In this document: positions 8,365 through 16,527 of the stretch, piece after piece | How the letters are laid out: each line of letters begins with the position of its first letter | Position numbering within the stretch: position 1 is the first letter of the stretch | Assembly (NCBI GenBank): GCA_019116245.1 | Contig: DXCC01000021.1 | Coordinates: forward strand, 1 to 46,745 | Length of the DNA: 46,745 nucleotides | Direction of reading: 5' to 3' | Origin: Candidatus Tidjanibacter faecipullorum | Lineage (GTDB): Bacteria > Bacteroidota > Bacteroidia > Bacteroidales > Rikenellaceae | Notes under the pieces: generated by a model | The model's input: only the letters and a program-made list of their open reading frames with translations | Database searches by the model: none | What the model was told of the DNA's origin: nothing | Translations under genes and position numbers: made by a program

Positions 8365-9075
8365 TCAGAACAATTTCTTCTTACTCTTTGTCACAACGAA
8401 ATCCTTCAGATAGGAAGGTTCGAAATAGGCCGTATCGACCGTCTCGCCGGCGGCAAACTGCTCCTCCGCCAACCGGCACAGCCCCCGGGCCGAAGGCTGC
8501 ACCTCCAGCAGCCGCACCCCGTCGGCCGGCAGCACCCCGAGGGTCTTGGCCGCGCCGTTGCCGAAGACGAAAAACTCCCGGTCGGGACGGATCAGCCCGG
8601 CGAAACTGTCGGCCGTCACCATTTCCGCCGCCACGGGCGCCACGGTACGGAGCGTCGTATCATAAACGGCCGCATAGACCTCCATGCGGCGGGCGTCGAT
8701 CATCGGACAGAGCAGCGCCGTCTCCCACGACTCGGCACGGAACAGCCCCGCCTCGTGGTTCTCGCAGGCGATGACGGCCATCGCCTCGAGCGAATCGACC
8801 GCCACGAGCGGGATGCCGAGCGCATAGCACAACCCCTTGGCGAAGGAGGTGCCGATGCGCAGCCCCGTGTAGGAGCCGGGCCCCCTGCCCACCGCCACGG
8901 CGTCCAGATCGCGCATGTCCAGCCCCGTCTCGCGGAAAAGCTCTTCGGTGAAAACGGCCACGTTGCGGGCATGTTCGCGTCCCGCCTCTTCCCGCAGGGA
9001 GACTGGACGGCCGTCCTTGGACAGCGCTACGGAACAGACGTCTGTTCCGGTTTCGATGCAAAGTATGAGAGACAT
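8365..9075 (-). CDS. tsaB: tRNA N6-threonylcarbamoyladenosine biosynthesis protein TsaB
   Basis: A 236-residue ASKHA-fold protein. The N-terminal phosphate motif is ILCIETGTDVCSVAL (4-18), followed by the family's GRGPGSYTGLRIG (about 63-75) and KGLCYALGIPLVAVDSLEA. TsaB forms a complex with TsaD and TsaE that transfers threonylcarbamoyl to A37 of ANN-decoding tRNAs. TsaB itself lacks catalytic metal residues and serves as a scaffold. It lies 41 bp downstream of smpB in a run of minus-strand housekeeping genes and 38 bp before the dCMP deaminase gene. Confidence 0.95.
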   Translation of the reverse strand: MSLILCIETGTDVCSVALSKDGRPVSLREEAGREHARNVAVFTEELFRETGLDMRDLDAVAVGRGPGSYTGLRIGTSFAKGLCYALGIPLVAVDSLEAMAVIACENHEAGLFRAESWETALLCPMIDARRMEVYAAVYDTTLRTVAPVAAEMVTADSFAGLIRPDREFFVFGNGAAKTLGVLPADGVRLLEVQPSARGLCRLAEEQFAAGETVDTAYFEPSYLKDFVVTKSKKKLF

Positions 9076-9116
9076 AGTACAGATCCGTACGGATGCGATC
9101 CGTCCGACTTAACAGA

Positions 9117-9575
9117 TTACCGTTTCATGGCGCGATCCATCTCGCGCCTGGCGTCCTTCTCCTTGATATATTCGCGTTTGTCGAACCGCTTGCGGCCGCG
9201 GGCCAGGCCGATGACCGCCTTGGCCAGCCCCTTCTCGTTGAGGAACACGCGCAGCCCCACGATCGTGATCGACTTGTCCTGCGAGGCACGCTCCAGTTTG
9301 TCTAGTTCGCGCCGGTTCAGCAGCAGCTTGCGGTCGCGCTTGGGCTGGTGGTTGTTGTAGGTGCCCCAGTGGTATTCCGAGATGTTCAGCCCCCGGATAT
9401 AGAGTTCGTGACGATCGAAATAGCAGTAGCAATCCACCATGGAAGCCTTGCCCAGCCGCAGCGACTTGATCTCCGTACCGGTCAGCACGATGCCGGCGAT
9501 GTACTCCTCGAGGATCTCGTAGTCGAACGTCGCCCGCTTGTTCTTGATGGATATTTTCTTGTTGAATTCCGCCAT
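9117..9575 (-). CDS. smpB: SsrA-binding protein SmpB
   Basis: A 152-residue SmpB of normal length. The OB-fold core holds [35 protein letters not shown] and the [20 protein letters not shown] segment. The basic tail ending in [10 protein letters not shown] is the flexible C-terminal helix that enters the mRNA channel. It binds tmRNA and delivers it to stalled ribosomes. The tmRNA gene itself is not in this window. An exact TAnnTTTG box (9583-9590) lies so close to the ATG that the message may be leaderless or nearly so. Confidence 0.97.
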   Translation of the reverse strand: MAEFNKKISIKNKRATFDYEILEEYIAGIVLTGTEIKSLRLGKASMVDCYCYFDRHELYIRGLNISEYHWGTYNNHQPKRDRKLLLNRRELDKLERASQDKSITIVGLRVFLNEKGLAKAVIGLARGRKRFDKREYIKEKDARREMDRAMKR

Positions 9576-9582
9576 ATCGGAA

Positions 9583-9590
9583 CAAAGTTA
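9583..9590 (-). promoter_or_regulatory. -7 box of smpB
   Basis: The minus strand reads TAACTTTG, an exact Bacteroidetes -7 box ending 8 bp before the smpB ATG. With the usual spacing transcription would start at or within a few bases of the start codon. Confidence 0.55.
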
Positions 9591-9638
9591 CATATTCCGC
9601 GCCGATAAACAAACATCCGGCCCGCCGCGCGGCCACGG

Positions 9639-11606
9639 TCAGAGGATCAGGCGCGAGATCTTCTTGGCAATCCGGGTGCGCACCTCGTTGAGGGCCGAGA
9701 TGTTCTCCATGATCTCGGTCAGCTCCTCGTCCGAGAGATTCTCGTCGGCCAGCCGCTCCTTGAGCTGGGCGATGATCGATTCGATCGTCTTCGACTTGTA
9801 AAGGGTCACCACCCGCGGAATCAGTTCCGAGAGACGGCTCTCCTCCGAATCGAGATAGATGTCGTGGCGTTTCCACAGTTCGCTGAGCACATAGTTCGTG
9901 TCGGAGGTGAGAATGTCCACCGCCGCATTGCAGACTGCCGGATCGGGATGGTTCGTGAAGTAGTGCTCCGGCACCTTCACCCCTTCGCCCAGCTCCAGGT
10001 AGTGCTGTTCGTAACATTCGTAGATGGCCCGGTACTGCGGATTGCGGATCGAAACCTCGTCGCGCAGGTCGCTGAAGATCGTCTCGGCCACATTGAAGCG
10101 CACCAGGTTCGGCCCCTCCTTGTGTTCGAAGTAGAGATGGCCGTATTTCATCAGATAGCCGACGATCTCCTTCTCCAGTTCGTCCATGCTGCTGCCGGCC
10201 GTGATCCCCTTCAAGGAGGCCATCCGCGCCATGCTCTTCTCCTCGCGCCGCTGCCGCTCCTGCATCGAACGGACAAACTCGCCCGTCTGCCGGTCATACT
10301 GCACCGAGGTGCGCTTGCGGGCCACCTCGGCCACCAGCACCTGCTCGTCCATCTCCATCGTCTTGGCGCAGTCGCGGATGAAGACCGACCGGATGATCGG
10401 GTCTGGAATCTCCGAAATGGACTGCACGATGTCGGTCACCAGCGCGGCCTTGCGCAGCGGATCGTCGCCCGCATCGGCCATCAGCAGATGGGTCTTGAAC
10501 CGGATGAAATCCTCCTCGTGCTCGGCAATGTAGGCCTTCACCTCCTCGGCGGAGTGCTTGCGGCCGAACGAATCGGGATCCTCCGGCTCGGGCAGCAGCA
10601 CCACGCGCACGTTCAGCCCCTCGCGCAGGATCATGTCGATGCCGCGCAGCGAAGCCTTGATGCCCGCCGCATCGCCGTCGTAGATCACCGTGATGTTCTT
10701 CGTGAAACGGCTGATGAGCCGGATCTGGTCGGTCGTGAGCGACGTACCGGAGGAGGCCACCACATTCTCGATGCCCGTCTGGTGCATGCGCAGCACGTCC
10801 GTGTATCCCTCCACCAGGATGCAGTAGTTCTCGCGTACGATGGCGTTCTTGGCGTGGTAGATGCCGTAAAGGCTGTGGCTCTTGCTGTACACGACGCTCT
10901 CGGGCGAGTTGAGGTATTTGGCCGTCCGCTCGCTCGTGCGCAGCACGCGGCCGCCGAAAGCGATCACCCGCCCGCTGATCGAGTGGATCGGGAAGATCAC
11001 CCGCCCGGTGAACCGGTCGTAGTAGCCGCCCGTCTCGCGCTTGATGGTAAGGCCCGTATCGACCAGATACTGCTCCTTGTATCCGGCCGACAGGGCGGCC
11101 GTCGTCATGGCGTCGCCCTTGGCGGGACAGAAGCCCAGTCCGAACTTGCGGATCGTGGCATCCGTGAAGCCGCGCTCGCGGAAGTAGCCCATGCCCACGC
11201 TCAGCCCCTCGTCCGTATCGTGCAGTACATGCTGGAAATAGTCCGACGCCCACCCGTTGAGCACCATCATGCTCTCGCGGTCGTCGTTCCGCTTGACCTC
11301 CTCGGGCGAGAGTTCACGTTCGCGCACCTCGATGCCGTACTTCTTGGCCACATATTTCAGCGCCTCGACGTAGGTCATCTTCTCGTGCTCCATGACGAAC
11401 GTCACGGCATTTCCCGCCTTGCCGCAGCCGAAGCACTTGAACAGTCCCTTGGCCGGCGACACGATGAACGACGGGGTCCGCTCGCTGTGGAACGGACAGC
11501 AGGCCTGATAGTTCGCCCCCTTGCGCTTGAGGGTGACGAAGTCGCTCACCACCTCCACGATGTTGGCGGCGGCATAGATGCGGTCCACGGTCTCCTTGTC
11601 GATCAT
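9639..11606 (-). CDS. dnaG: DNA primase DnaG
   Basis: A 655-residue primase. The N-terminal CHC2 zinc finger is built from CCPFHSERTPSF and FKCFGCGKAG (about 35-65). The catalytic core has YLNSPESVVYSKS and the TOPRIM motifs LVEGYTDVLRMH (Glu) and VIYDGDAAGIKA (Asp-x-Asp). The C-terminal third is the helicase-interaction region. It makes RNA primers for replication forks with DnaB. The start is the ATG at 11606 (MIDKETVDRIYAAANIVEVV), matching the usual N-terminus. It lies 28 bp downstream of the DUF2148 gene on the same strand and 63 bp before smpB. Confidence 0.97.
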   Translation of the reverse strand: MIDKETVDRIYAAANIVEVVSDFVTLKRKGANYQACCPFHSERTPSFIVSPAKGLFKCFGCGKAGNAVTFVMEHEKMTYVEALKYVAKKYGIEVRERELSPEEVKRNDDRESMMVLNGWASDYFQHVLHDTDEGLSVGMGYFRERGFTDATIRKFGLGFCPAKGDAMTTAALSAGYKEQYLVDTGLTIKRETGGYYDRFTGRVIFPIHSISGRVIAFGGRVLRTSERTAKYLNSPESVVYSKSHSLYGIYHAKNAIVRENYCILVEGYTDVLRMHQTGIENVVASSGTSLTTDQIRLISRFTKNITVIYDGDAAGIKASLRGIDMILREGLNVRVVLLPEPEDPDSFGRKHSAEEVKAYIAEHEEDFIRFKTHLLMADAGDDPLRKAALVTDIVQSISEIPDPIIRSVFIRDCAKTMEMDEQVLVAEVARKRTSVQYDRQTGEFVRSMQERQRREEKSMARMASLKGITAGSSMDELEKEIVGYLMKYGHLYFEHKEGPNLVRFNVAETIFSDLRDEVSIRNPQYRAIYECYEQHYLELGEGVKVPEHYFTNHPDPAVCNAAVDILTSDTNYVLSELWKRHDIYLDSEESRLSELIPRVVTLYKSKTIESIIAQLKERLADENLSDEELTEIMENISALNEVRTRIAKKISRLIL

Positions 11607-11634
11607 CGGTATGCGGTATTAAAACGAGCCCCAC

Positions 11635-12180
11635 CTACCGGGCACACGAAGGGCTCTTGCGGTCGAAATAGATATCCTTGCCCGCTACCGAGAGCGGAAT
11701 GGCATAAATGATGGCGCAGTCGCCCAGCAGCCCCATCTCGCGGGCTGCCACACCGGCCGAATAGAGCACGCGGTTGTCCACCCGCAGGTCGGCCGCCGTA
11801 GCCACCGCCGAACCTACGGCGATCCCCAGATCGGTCACGTCGAAGGCGCAGGGGGTCGGCCGTCCCGACTCGCTCCTCTCCCGACAGGTCGGATAGCCGC
11901 AATAGCCGCAGTTCAACCCACGCGTCAGGTTGCGGCAGCCGATCAGCACCACCGCCTGCGACTGCTCGACATTGGCCGCGTCGCGCAGGAAGAATCCCTT
12001 GCCGTCCCGCTCGCCGATCCGGCGCATGGCCTCGGCCAGCGCAGGCAGCTCCTCGCGCGTCACCACGCCGATCTCCAGATGATCCGCACCGCACCCCTTG
12101 GGGGCCGTCCGGGCGGCAGTCATCATGGCACAGGCCACCTGCCGCACATACGCTTCACGCAGTTCCTCTTCTCTGATCAT
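11635..12180 (-). CDS. DUF2148 protein with ferredoxin-like cysteine motif
   Basis: A 181-residue protein starting at the ATG at 12180 (MIREEELREAY); the frame is open further upstream, but that stretch overlaps recJ in codon-poor sequence. It belongs to the conserved DUF2148/COG4739 family, annotated as containing a ferredoxin domain. The cysteines are in KGCGADHLE, LIGCRNLTRGLNCGYCGYPTC, TPCAFD and SPSC. An iron-sulfur cluster is likely; the reaction is not known. It lies between recJ (136 bp upstream) and dnaG (28 bp downstream). I see no second gene in the 12181-12316 gap. Confidence 0.88.
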   Translation of the reverse strand: MIREEELREAYVRQVACAMMTAARTAPKGCGADHLEIGVVTREELPALAEAMRRIGERDGKGFFLRDAANVEQSQAVVLIGCRNLTRGLNCGYCGYPTCRERSESGRPTPCAFDVTDLGIAVGSAVATAADLRVDNRVLYSAGVAAREMGLLGDCAIIYAIPLSVAGKDIYFDRKSPSCAR

Positions 12181-12316
12181 GTTTGTTTCCTCCTTGCTTA
12201 TGCTTACCGGTCGTCCACACGGCACGCTGCCGGTCCGGCGTTGCTCCGAACGACGAACGCCCTCCGGGCGCAATGCCGTTCGGAGAGCGTTTCGGTCGGC
12301 AGTTCCGGACCGATCG

Positions 12317-14077
12317 TCAGCGGACGATCTTGATGTCCTTGATGCGAAGCTGGGGGCTTGTTTTGCCCCGATAGTGGTTCTCCACCACCGTATAGCAGAC
12401 GTCGATGGGCCGGCCACCCTTGATCCACTCGTAGTAGGCGGGCTGCTGGAAGGCAATGGCCGCCAGGGTCGTGTTCGGCTTCTGTCGCTGGGTGAGATCC
12501 ATGCGCAGGTGTTCGCGCTCGGCTCCCACCAGCCGGGCATCGCCGCGGTTGCTCACCCCGCGCGTCATGAAGACCGGCGCCGTATTCCCCGGACCGAAAG
12601 GCTGGAAGGCCTCCAGCGTAGCCATGAACGACGGCGTCACGTCGCTGAAGAGCAGCTCCGAATCGATCTCCACCTGCGGCACGAGCATGCTCGGGTCGAT
12701 GTGTTTCTCGACGTATTCGTTGAAGCGGCGCGTGAACTCCTGCACGTTCTCCGGTTTCATGGTCAGTCCGGCGGCATACATGTGGCCGCCGAAATTCTCC
12801 AGCAGATCGGCACACGACTCCACGGCCTGGTAGAGGTCGAAGCCGGGCACGCTCCGCGCCGATCCCGTCACGAACCCGTTGCTCATGGTCAGGATCACCG
12901 TCGGACGGTAGTAGGTCTCGATCAGCCGCGAGGCCACGATGCCGACAATGCCCTTCATCCACTTCGGATTGTAGATCACCGTACTCTTCAGCATCCGGTA
13001 CTCGGGATGGCTCTCGATGTAGCGGTGCGCCTCCTGGGTCACGGAACGGTCGATGCTCTTGCGCTCCTGGTTGCTGCTGTCGATCAGCACACCGAAGGCG
13101 TCGGCCAGATCCTCGTCGCGCTCCACAAGCAGATTCACGGCGGCATGGCCGCCCGAAGGCGCCGTCATGTCCTCCTCCCGGTCGACCGCCATGCGGCCGG
13201 CGGCATTGATGCGCGGGCCGATCTTGAAGACGATGTCGTCGATCGTGATCTTGTGCCCCTCCAGCCCGCAGATCTTGATGATCGACTGCAGGCCCTTGCG
13301 GGGATTCTCGTTCAGTTTCAACAGTCCGTAGTGGGCCAGAATACGGTTCTCGTCCACCAGCGGCACAATGTCGGCGGCCGTACTGACGACCACCAGATCG
13401 AGCAATGGCATGATGTGCTCGAACGGGATCCCTTTCATCTGGCAGTATCCCTGGACCAGTTTGAATCCGACGCCGCATCCCGACAGTTCGTCGAAGGGAT
13501 AGGTGTCGTCCTCGCGCTTGGGGTCGAGCACCGCCACCGCGGCAGGGATCTCCTCCCCGGGCAGATGGTGGTCGCAGATGATGAAATCGATCCCGAGCTG
13601 GTTGGCATAGGCCACTTTCTCGACCGCTTTGATGCCACAGTCCAACGCGATGATGAGGTTCACGCCCTGGCGCTTGGCGTAGTCCACGCCAAGTTTCGAT
13701 ATGCCGTACCCCTCCGTATACCGGTCGGGGATGTAGAACAGCATGTCTTTCACGCCCTGTTGCCGGAGAAAGATGTACACCAAGGCCACCGCCGTCGTAC
13801 CATCCACGTCGTAGTCTCCGTACACCATGATTTTCTCACCGCGGGAGACCGCTTCGTCGATACGGCGCACAGCCTTGTCCATATCCTTCATCAGGAACGG
13901 GTCGTGCAGATCCGACAACTTCGGGTTGAAGAACCTCGAAACGCTTTCGTAAGTGTCTATGCCTCTCTGTACAAGCAGGTTCGCAAGCACCTTGGGGATT
14001 CCGGTAGCGGCAGCCAGCTGAGCTGTCCGCTGGGGATCACCCTGGGGCTTGAGTACCCAACGTTTTTCGATAGGCAT
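12317..14077 (-). CDS. recJ: Single-stranded-DNA-specific exonuclease RecJ
   Basis: A 586-residue DHH-family nuclease of full length. The metal-binding motifs are in VYGDYDVDGTTAVA (about 79-92), IALDCGIKA and IICDHHLPGEE (DHH motif, about 151-161). The DHHA1 domain carries SARSVPGFDLY and FGGHMYAAGLT (about 410-445), and an OB-fold tail follows. RecJ degrades single-stranded DNA 5' to 3' in recombination and mismatch repair. Its start overlaps the end of lipB by 41 bp in a different frame, so it belongs to the lipA-lipB-recJ transcript. Confidence 0.96.
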   Translation of the reverse strand: MPIEKRWVLKPQGDPQRTAQLAAATGIPKVLANLLVQRGIDTYESVSRFFNPKLSDLHDPFLMKDMDKAVRRIDEAVSRGEKIMVYGDYDVDGTTAVALVYIFLRQQGVKDMLFYIPDRYTEGYGISKLGVDYAKRQGVNLIIALDCGIKAVEKVAYANQLGIDFIICDHHLPGEEIPAAVAVLDPKREDDTYPFDELSGCGVGFKLVQGYCQMKGIPFEHIMPLLDLVVVSTAADIVPLVDENRILAHYGLLKLNENPRKGLQSIIKICGLEGHKITIDDIVFKIGPRINAAGRMAVDREEDMTAPSGGHAAVNLLVERDEDLADAFGVLIDSSNQERKSIDRSVTQEAHRYIESHPEYRMLKSTVIYNPKWMKGIVGIVASRLIETYYRPTVILTMSNGFVTGSARSVPGFDLYQAVESCADLLENFGGHMYAAGLTMKPENVQEFTRRFNEYVEKHIDPSMLVPQVEIDSELLFSDVTPSFMATLEAFQPFGPGNTAPVFMTRGVSNRGDARLVGAEREHLRMDLTQRQKPNTTLAAIAFQQPAYYEWIKGGRPIDVCYTVVENHYRGKTSPQLRIKDIKIVR

Positions 14078-14771
14078 AATCTTTTTCTATTTTTATTTCG
14101 ATATTCATAATTTCTTCAAAATGTTTAACGAACCGGCTCTTGACCTCCGCCATATCCGTCGGCCGGCCGGTCTCTCCGGCGATCGAGGCCACGCCGCGAT
14201 CGGTAAATCCGCACGGGTTGATGTAACCGAACCACTTCAGGTCGGTATTCACGTTCAACGCGAACCCGTGCATGGTAATATAACGTGAAGAACGGACGCC
14301 TATTGCCGCAATCTTGCGCAACGGGCCCTCGGTGATCCACACACCGGCCGCTCCCGCAACACGTCCCGCCCGGATGCCGTAATCGGCCACCGTGCGGATG
14401 ATCGACTCCTCGATGGAGTGGATATACTCCCGCAACCCGATGCCCTCCTTCTCGAGGTCGAGTATGGGATAGCCCACCAGCTGGCCGGGACCGTGGAACG
14501 TGATGTCCCCGCCCCGGTCGATATGGTAGAACGAAGCGCCTTGGGCTTTCAGAAAATCTTCGGTCACGAGCATGTTCTCGGCATGCCCGCTTTTCCCGAG
14601 TGTATATACCGCCGGATGCTCGCACAGCAACAGATACTGTGCCGCCTGCCCGTCGTGACGGGCCTTGGCCTCCAGCAGCCCGTCGAAGAGACGCTGCTGC
14701 AGAGCCCAGCATTCGGCATAGTCTATAACGCCCAGGTCACGGCACAGCACGGTTTCCTTCGGCGTTTCCAT
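14037..14771 (-). CDS. lipB: Lipoyl(octanoyl) transferase LipB
   Basis: A 244-residue protein from the ATG at 14771 (METPKETVLC); the frame is open upstream, but that would run through lipA. Family motifs are LLCEHPAVYTLGKSG, HIDRGGDITFHGPGQLVGYPI (active-site region), GVWITEGPLRKIAAIGVRSSRYITMHG with the catalytic Lys, and the Cys in YINPCGFTDRGVAS. It moves octanoyl from acyl carrier protein to lipoate-dependent enzymes. It starts 2 bp after lipA ends and overlaps recJ at its 3' end. Confidence 0.96.
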   Translation of the reverse strand: METPKETVLCRDLGVIDYAECWALQQRLFDGLLEAKARHDGQAAQYLLLCEHPAVYTLGKSGHAENMLVTEDFLKAQGASFYHIDRGGDITFHGPGQLVGYPILDLEKEGIGLREYIHSIEESIIRTVADYGIRAGRVAGAAGVWITEGPLRKIAAIGVRSSRYITMHGFALNVNTDLKWFGYINPCGFTDRGVASIAGETGRPTDMAEVKSRFVKHFEEIMNIEIKIEKDYAYRKTLGTQAPG

Positions 14772-14773
14772 GG

Positions 14774-15658
14774 TCACTCTTGTTTTCGCAGATGCACCAT
14801 GGCCTCCTCGGCCATGTAGGAAGAACGTACAAGCGGCGCGCTGGCCACATAGCGGAAGCCGCGCATGCGGGCCAGGTCGCCGTACATGGCGAATTTGCCC
14901 GGCGTGACATACTCCGCCACGGGATAGTGAGCCATCGTGGGACGCAGGTACTGACCCAGCGTCACGATCTGGCAACCGGCATCGGCCAGATCGTCGAGCG
15001 TGGCCAGAATTTCGGTTTCGGTTTCTCCCAGACCGAGCATCAGGCCGCTCTTGGCCACCGCCCCCTGCGAGGCGATGTAGCGGAGCACCTCCAGCGAACG
15101 CCGGTACTGGGCGCGCGACCGCACCAGCGGCGTGATGCGCTCGACCGTCTCGATGTTGTGTCCGATCACATCCGGCCGGGAGGCGATCACCACATCCAGC
15201 AGGTCGGTCCGCCCGTCGAAGTCGGGAATCAGCACCTCGACAATCGTGTCGGGATTGACCTCCTTGATGGCACGGACGGTGGCGGCCCAGTGGGCGGCTC
15301 CGCCGTCGGGCAGGTCGTCGCGGTCAACGGAGGTGATGACGGCATATTTCAGCCCCATCAGACGGATGGACTCGGCCACTTCGGCCGGTTCGTTCGGATC
15401 GGGCGGCAGGGGCCGTCCGCTCTTCGTAGCACAGAACTTGCACGATCGGGTGCAGATATCGCCCAGAATCATGAAAGTCGCGGTCCGGCGGCTCCAGCAA
15501 TCGGCCTTGTTGGGACACTTGCCGCTGTCGCAGATCGTGTGGAGCTTGTGCTTCTCCACGATCTTGGCCACATCGGCATACCGTTCGTCGTTGTGAAGCT
15601 TGATCTTCAACCAGCCGGGCTTTATGTGCTTCGCTACTTTGTCATGGTTGTCGGTCAT
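14774..15658 (-). CDS. lipA: Lipoyl synthase LipA
   Basis: A 294-residue radical SAM enzyme from the ATG at 15658 (MTDNHDKVAK); the longer frame upstream has no support. The auxiliary cluster cysteines are in CDSGKCPNKADCW (about 44-56) and the radical SAM cluster in CTRSCKFC (about 71-78). The conserved RSSYMAEE segment near the C-terminus holds the Arg-Ser-Ser ligand to the auxiliary cluster. It inserts two sulfurs into octanoyl chains to make lipoyl groups. It heads the lipA-lipB-recJ run, with a TAnnTTTG box at 15685-15692. Confidence 0.97.
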   Translation of the reverse strand: MTDNHDKVAKHIKPGWLKIKLHNDERYADVAKIVEKHKLHTICDSGKCPNKADCWSRRTATFMILGDICTRSCKFCATKSGRPLPPDPNEPAEVAESIRLMGLKYAVITSVDRDDLPDGGAAHWAATVRAIKEVNPDTIVEVLIPDFDGRTDLLDVVIASRPDVIGHNIETVERITPLVRSRAQYRRSLEVLRYIASQGAVAKSGLMLGLGETETEILATLDDLADAGCQIVTLGQYLRPTMAHYPVAEYVTPGKFAMYGDLARMRGFRYVASAPLVRSSYMAEEAMVHLRKQE

Positions 15659-15684
15659 GTACGTTACTATTTTTCCAATTGACA

Positions 15685-15692
15685 CAAAAGTA
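15685..15692 (-). promoter_or_regulatory. -7 box of the lipA operon
   Basis: The minus strand reads TACTTTTG, matching TAnnTTTG, 26 bp upstream of the lipA ATG. Confidence 0.55.
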
Positions 15693-15817
15693 GCGATTAT
15701 TTTCGGATTTTCCGTGTCCCCTCCGCCAATCGCCGCGAAACTTGCGTTCCGGCTCCGGCTGCGCCCCCGCCGGGCACGTTCTGCCGCAGGGCGTTTGCCC
15801 GTTCCGCACAAATTCCT

Positions 15818-15825
15818 TATCTTTA
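15818..15825 (+). promoter_or_regulatory. Probable -7 box of the TM2 gene
   Basis: TATCTTTA differs from TAnnTTTG only in the last base and lies 46 bp before the TM2 start. The same octamer appears at 30352-30359 before the bile-acid operon. Confidence 0.4.
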
Positions 15826-15871
15826 CTCATATCAAACAACCGATTTACCAACCTCAAACCTTATTCTTGCC

Positions 15872-16207
15872 ATGACAATGGACAAAGTGGATCAGTTCAT
15901 GCTGATCAACGCCAAGTATTTCCGCGAGGAACAGGTACAGCCCCTGCGCAACGCCCTGCTCGCCGCCGATGAAGAGAAATGGAACCTCATCACCTCCATG
16001 CAGTTCAAGGATCCGATGGTCAGCTTCCTGCTGTCGTTCTTCCTCGGCGAACTCGGTGTGGACCGGTTCTATCTGGGCGACACCGGCATGGGCGTCGGCA
16101 AACTGATTACCTGCGGCGGTCTGGGCATCTGGTGGCTCATCGACCTCTTCCTCATCATGGGCGCCACCCGCGACAAGAACTATTTCCGCCTGACCTCCAT
16201 GCTCTGA
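15872..16207 (+). CDS. TM2-domain membrane protein
   Basis: A 111-residue protein. The N-terminal half (1-45) is soluble and charged. The C-terminal half is a TM2 domain: two hydrophobic helices around a short turn, with the family pattern [22 protein letters not shown] (about 53-74) and [13 protein letters not shown] (about 82-94). The role is unknown; TM2 proteins sit in the cytoplasmic membrane. ATG 15872 or the ATG two codons later could be the start. Its TGA stop supplies the first base of the left attachment repeat of the integrated element. In the empty chromosome it would overlap the DUF2752 gene as TGATG, so the two were probably one operon. Confidence 0.9.
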   Translation: MTMDKVDQFMLINAKYFREEQVQPLRNALLAADEEKWNLITSMQFKDPMVSFLLSFFLGELGVDRFYLGDTGMGVGKLITCGGLGIWWLIDLFLIMGATRDKNYFRLTSML

Positions 16208-16222
16208 TGCCTCCCAAGCATC
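16207..16222 (+). repeat. Left attachment site core (direct repeat)
   Basis: ATGCCTCCCAAGCATC, identical to 29891-29906. Its first base is the last base of the TM2 stop codon. The outer bases ATGC and GCAT form a short inverted pair, as in many tyrosine-recombinase core sites. Confidence 0.9.
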
Positions 16223-16309
16223 AATATCGATTTCATGATTGAGTTACAATAAAATGTATATCAATCATTTATAATGCAAGAACACGTTATGCGTCTATAA
16301 AAGCACATA

Positions 16310-16323
16310 CAATTTGCATACAA
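16310..16323 (+). repeat. Left arm-type repeat
   Basis: CAATTTGCATACAA, identical and in the same orientation to 29753-29766 near the right end. Probable arm-binding site for integrase or an accessory factor. Confidence 0.55.
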
Positions 16324-16334
16324 CAATCCAAAAA

Positions 16335-16352
16335 GGGCGGATCACTCCGCCC
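16335..16352. terminator. Bidirectional intrinsic terminator at the left end of the element
   Basis: GGGCGGA-TCAC-TCCGCCC with A5 before and T7 after works on both strands. On the minus strand it ends the tape measure transcript and overlaps the last codons of the 61-residue gene. On the plus strand it would stop reading from TM2 into the element. Confidence 0.85.
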
Positions 16353-16527
16353 TTTTTTTGCTCCATACGTTAATCGTCTGCCGATCCGTACTTGTGGGGA
16401 CACTCTTGCATTTTTGGGATATGCGCCGCAAGTGCGCCACCAGTTCGTCGATGGTCATAAATACCGTCTGTGTCCCATACTCTCTGACATCTTCACGCAA
16501 TCCTCCTCGTCTCTTTTTCGGGTTCAT
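16342..16527 (-). CDS. Small basic protein after the tape measure gene
   Basis: A 61-residue, Arg/Lys-rich frame whose ATG directly follows the tape measure stop codon, so it is probably translationally coupled. The middle (FMTIDELVAHLRRIS, about 23-37) looks like a helix pair and recalls the first helices of small DNA-binding or excisionase-like proteins, but I would not name a family. The stop codon sits in the loop of the terminator. It occupies the last position of the operon, next to the left attachment site. Confidence 0.55.
   Translation of the reverse strand: MNPKKRRGGLREDVREYGTQTVFMTIDELVAHLRRISQKCKSVPTSTDRQTINVWSKKRAE

Noticed and set aside
9864-11711. Long plus-strand frame of 615 codons
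   Set aside because: It is the antisense of dnaG; the His/Arg/Leu-rich translation is the usual shadow of a GC-rich gene.
12098-14110. Long plus-strand frame of 670 codons
   Set aside because: Antisense of recJ with no recognisable motif.
14772-14975. Longer LipB frame starting at 14975
   Set aside because: The extra region lies within lipA and has no LipB similarity.
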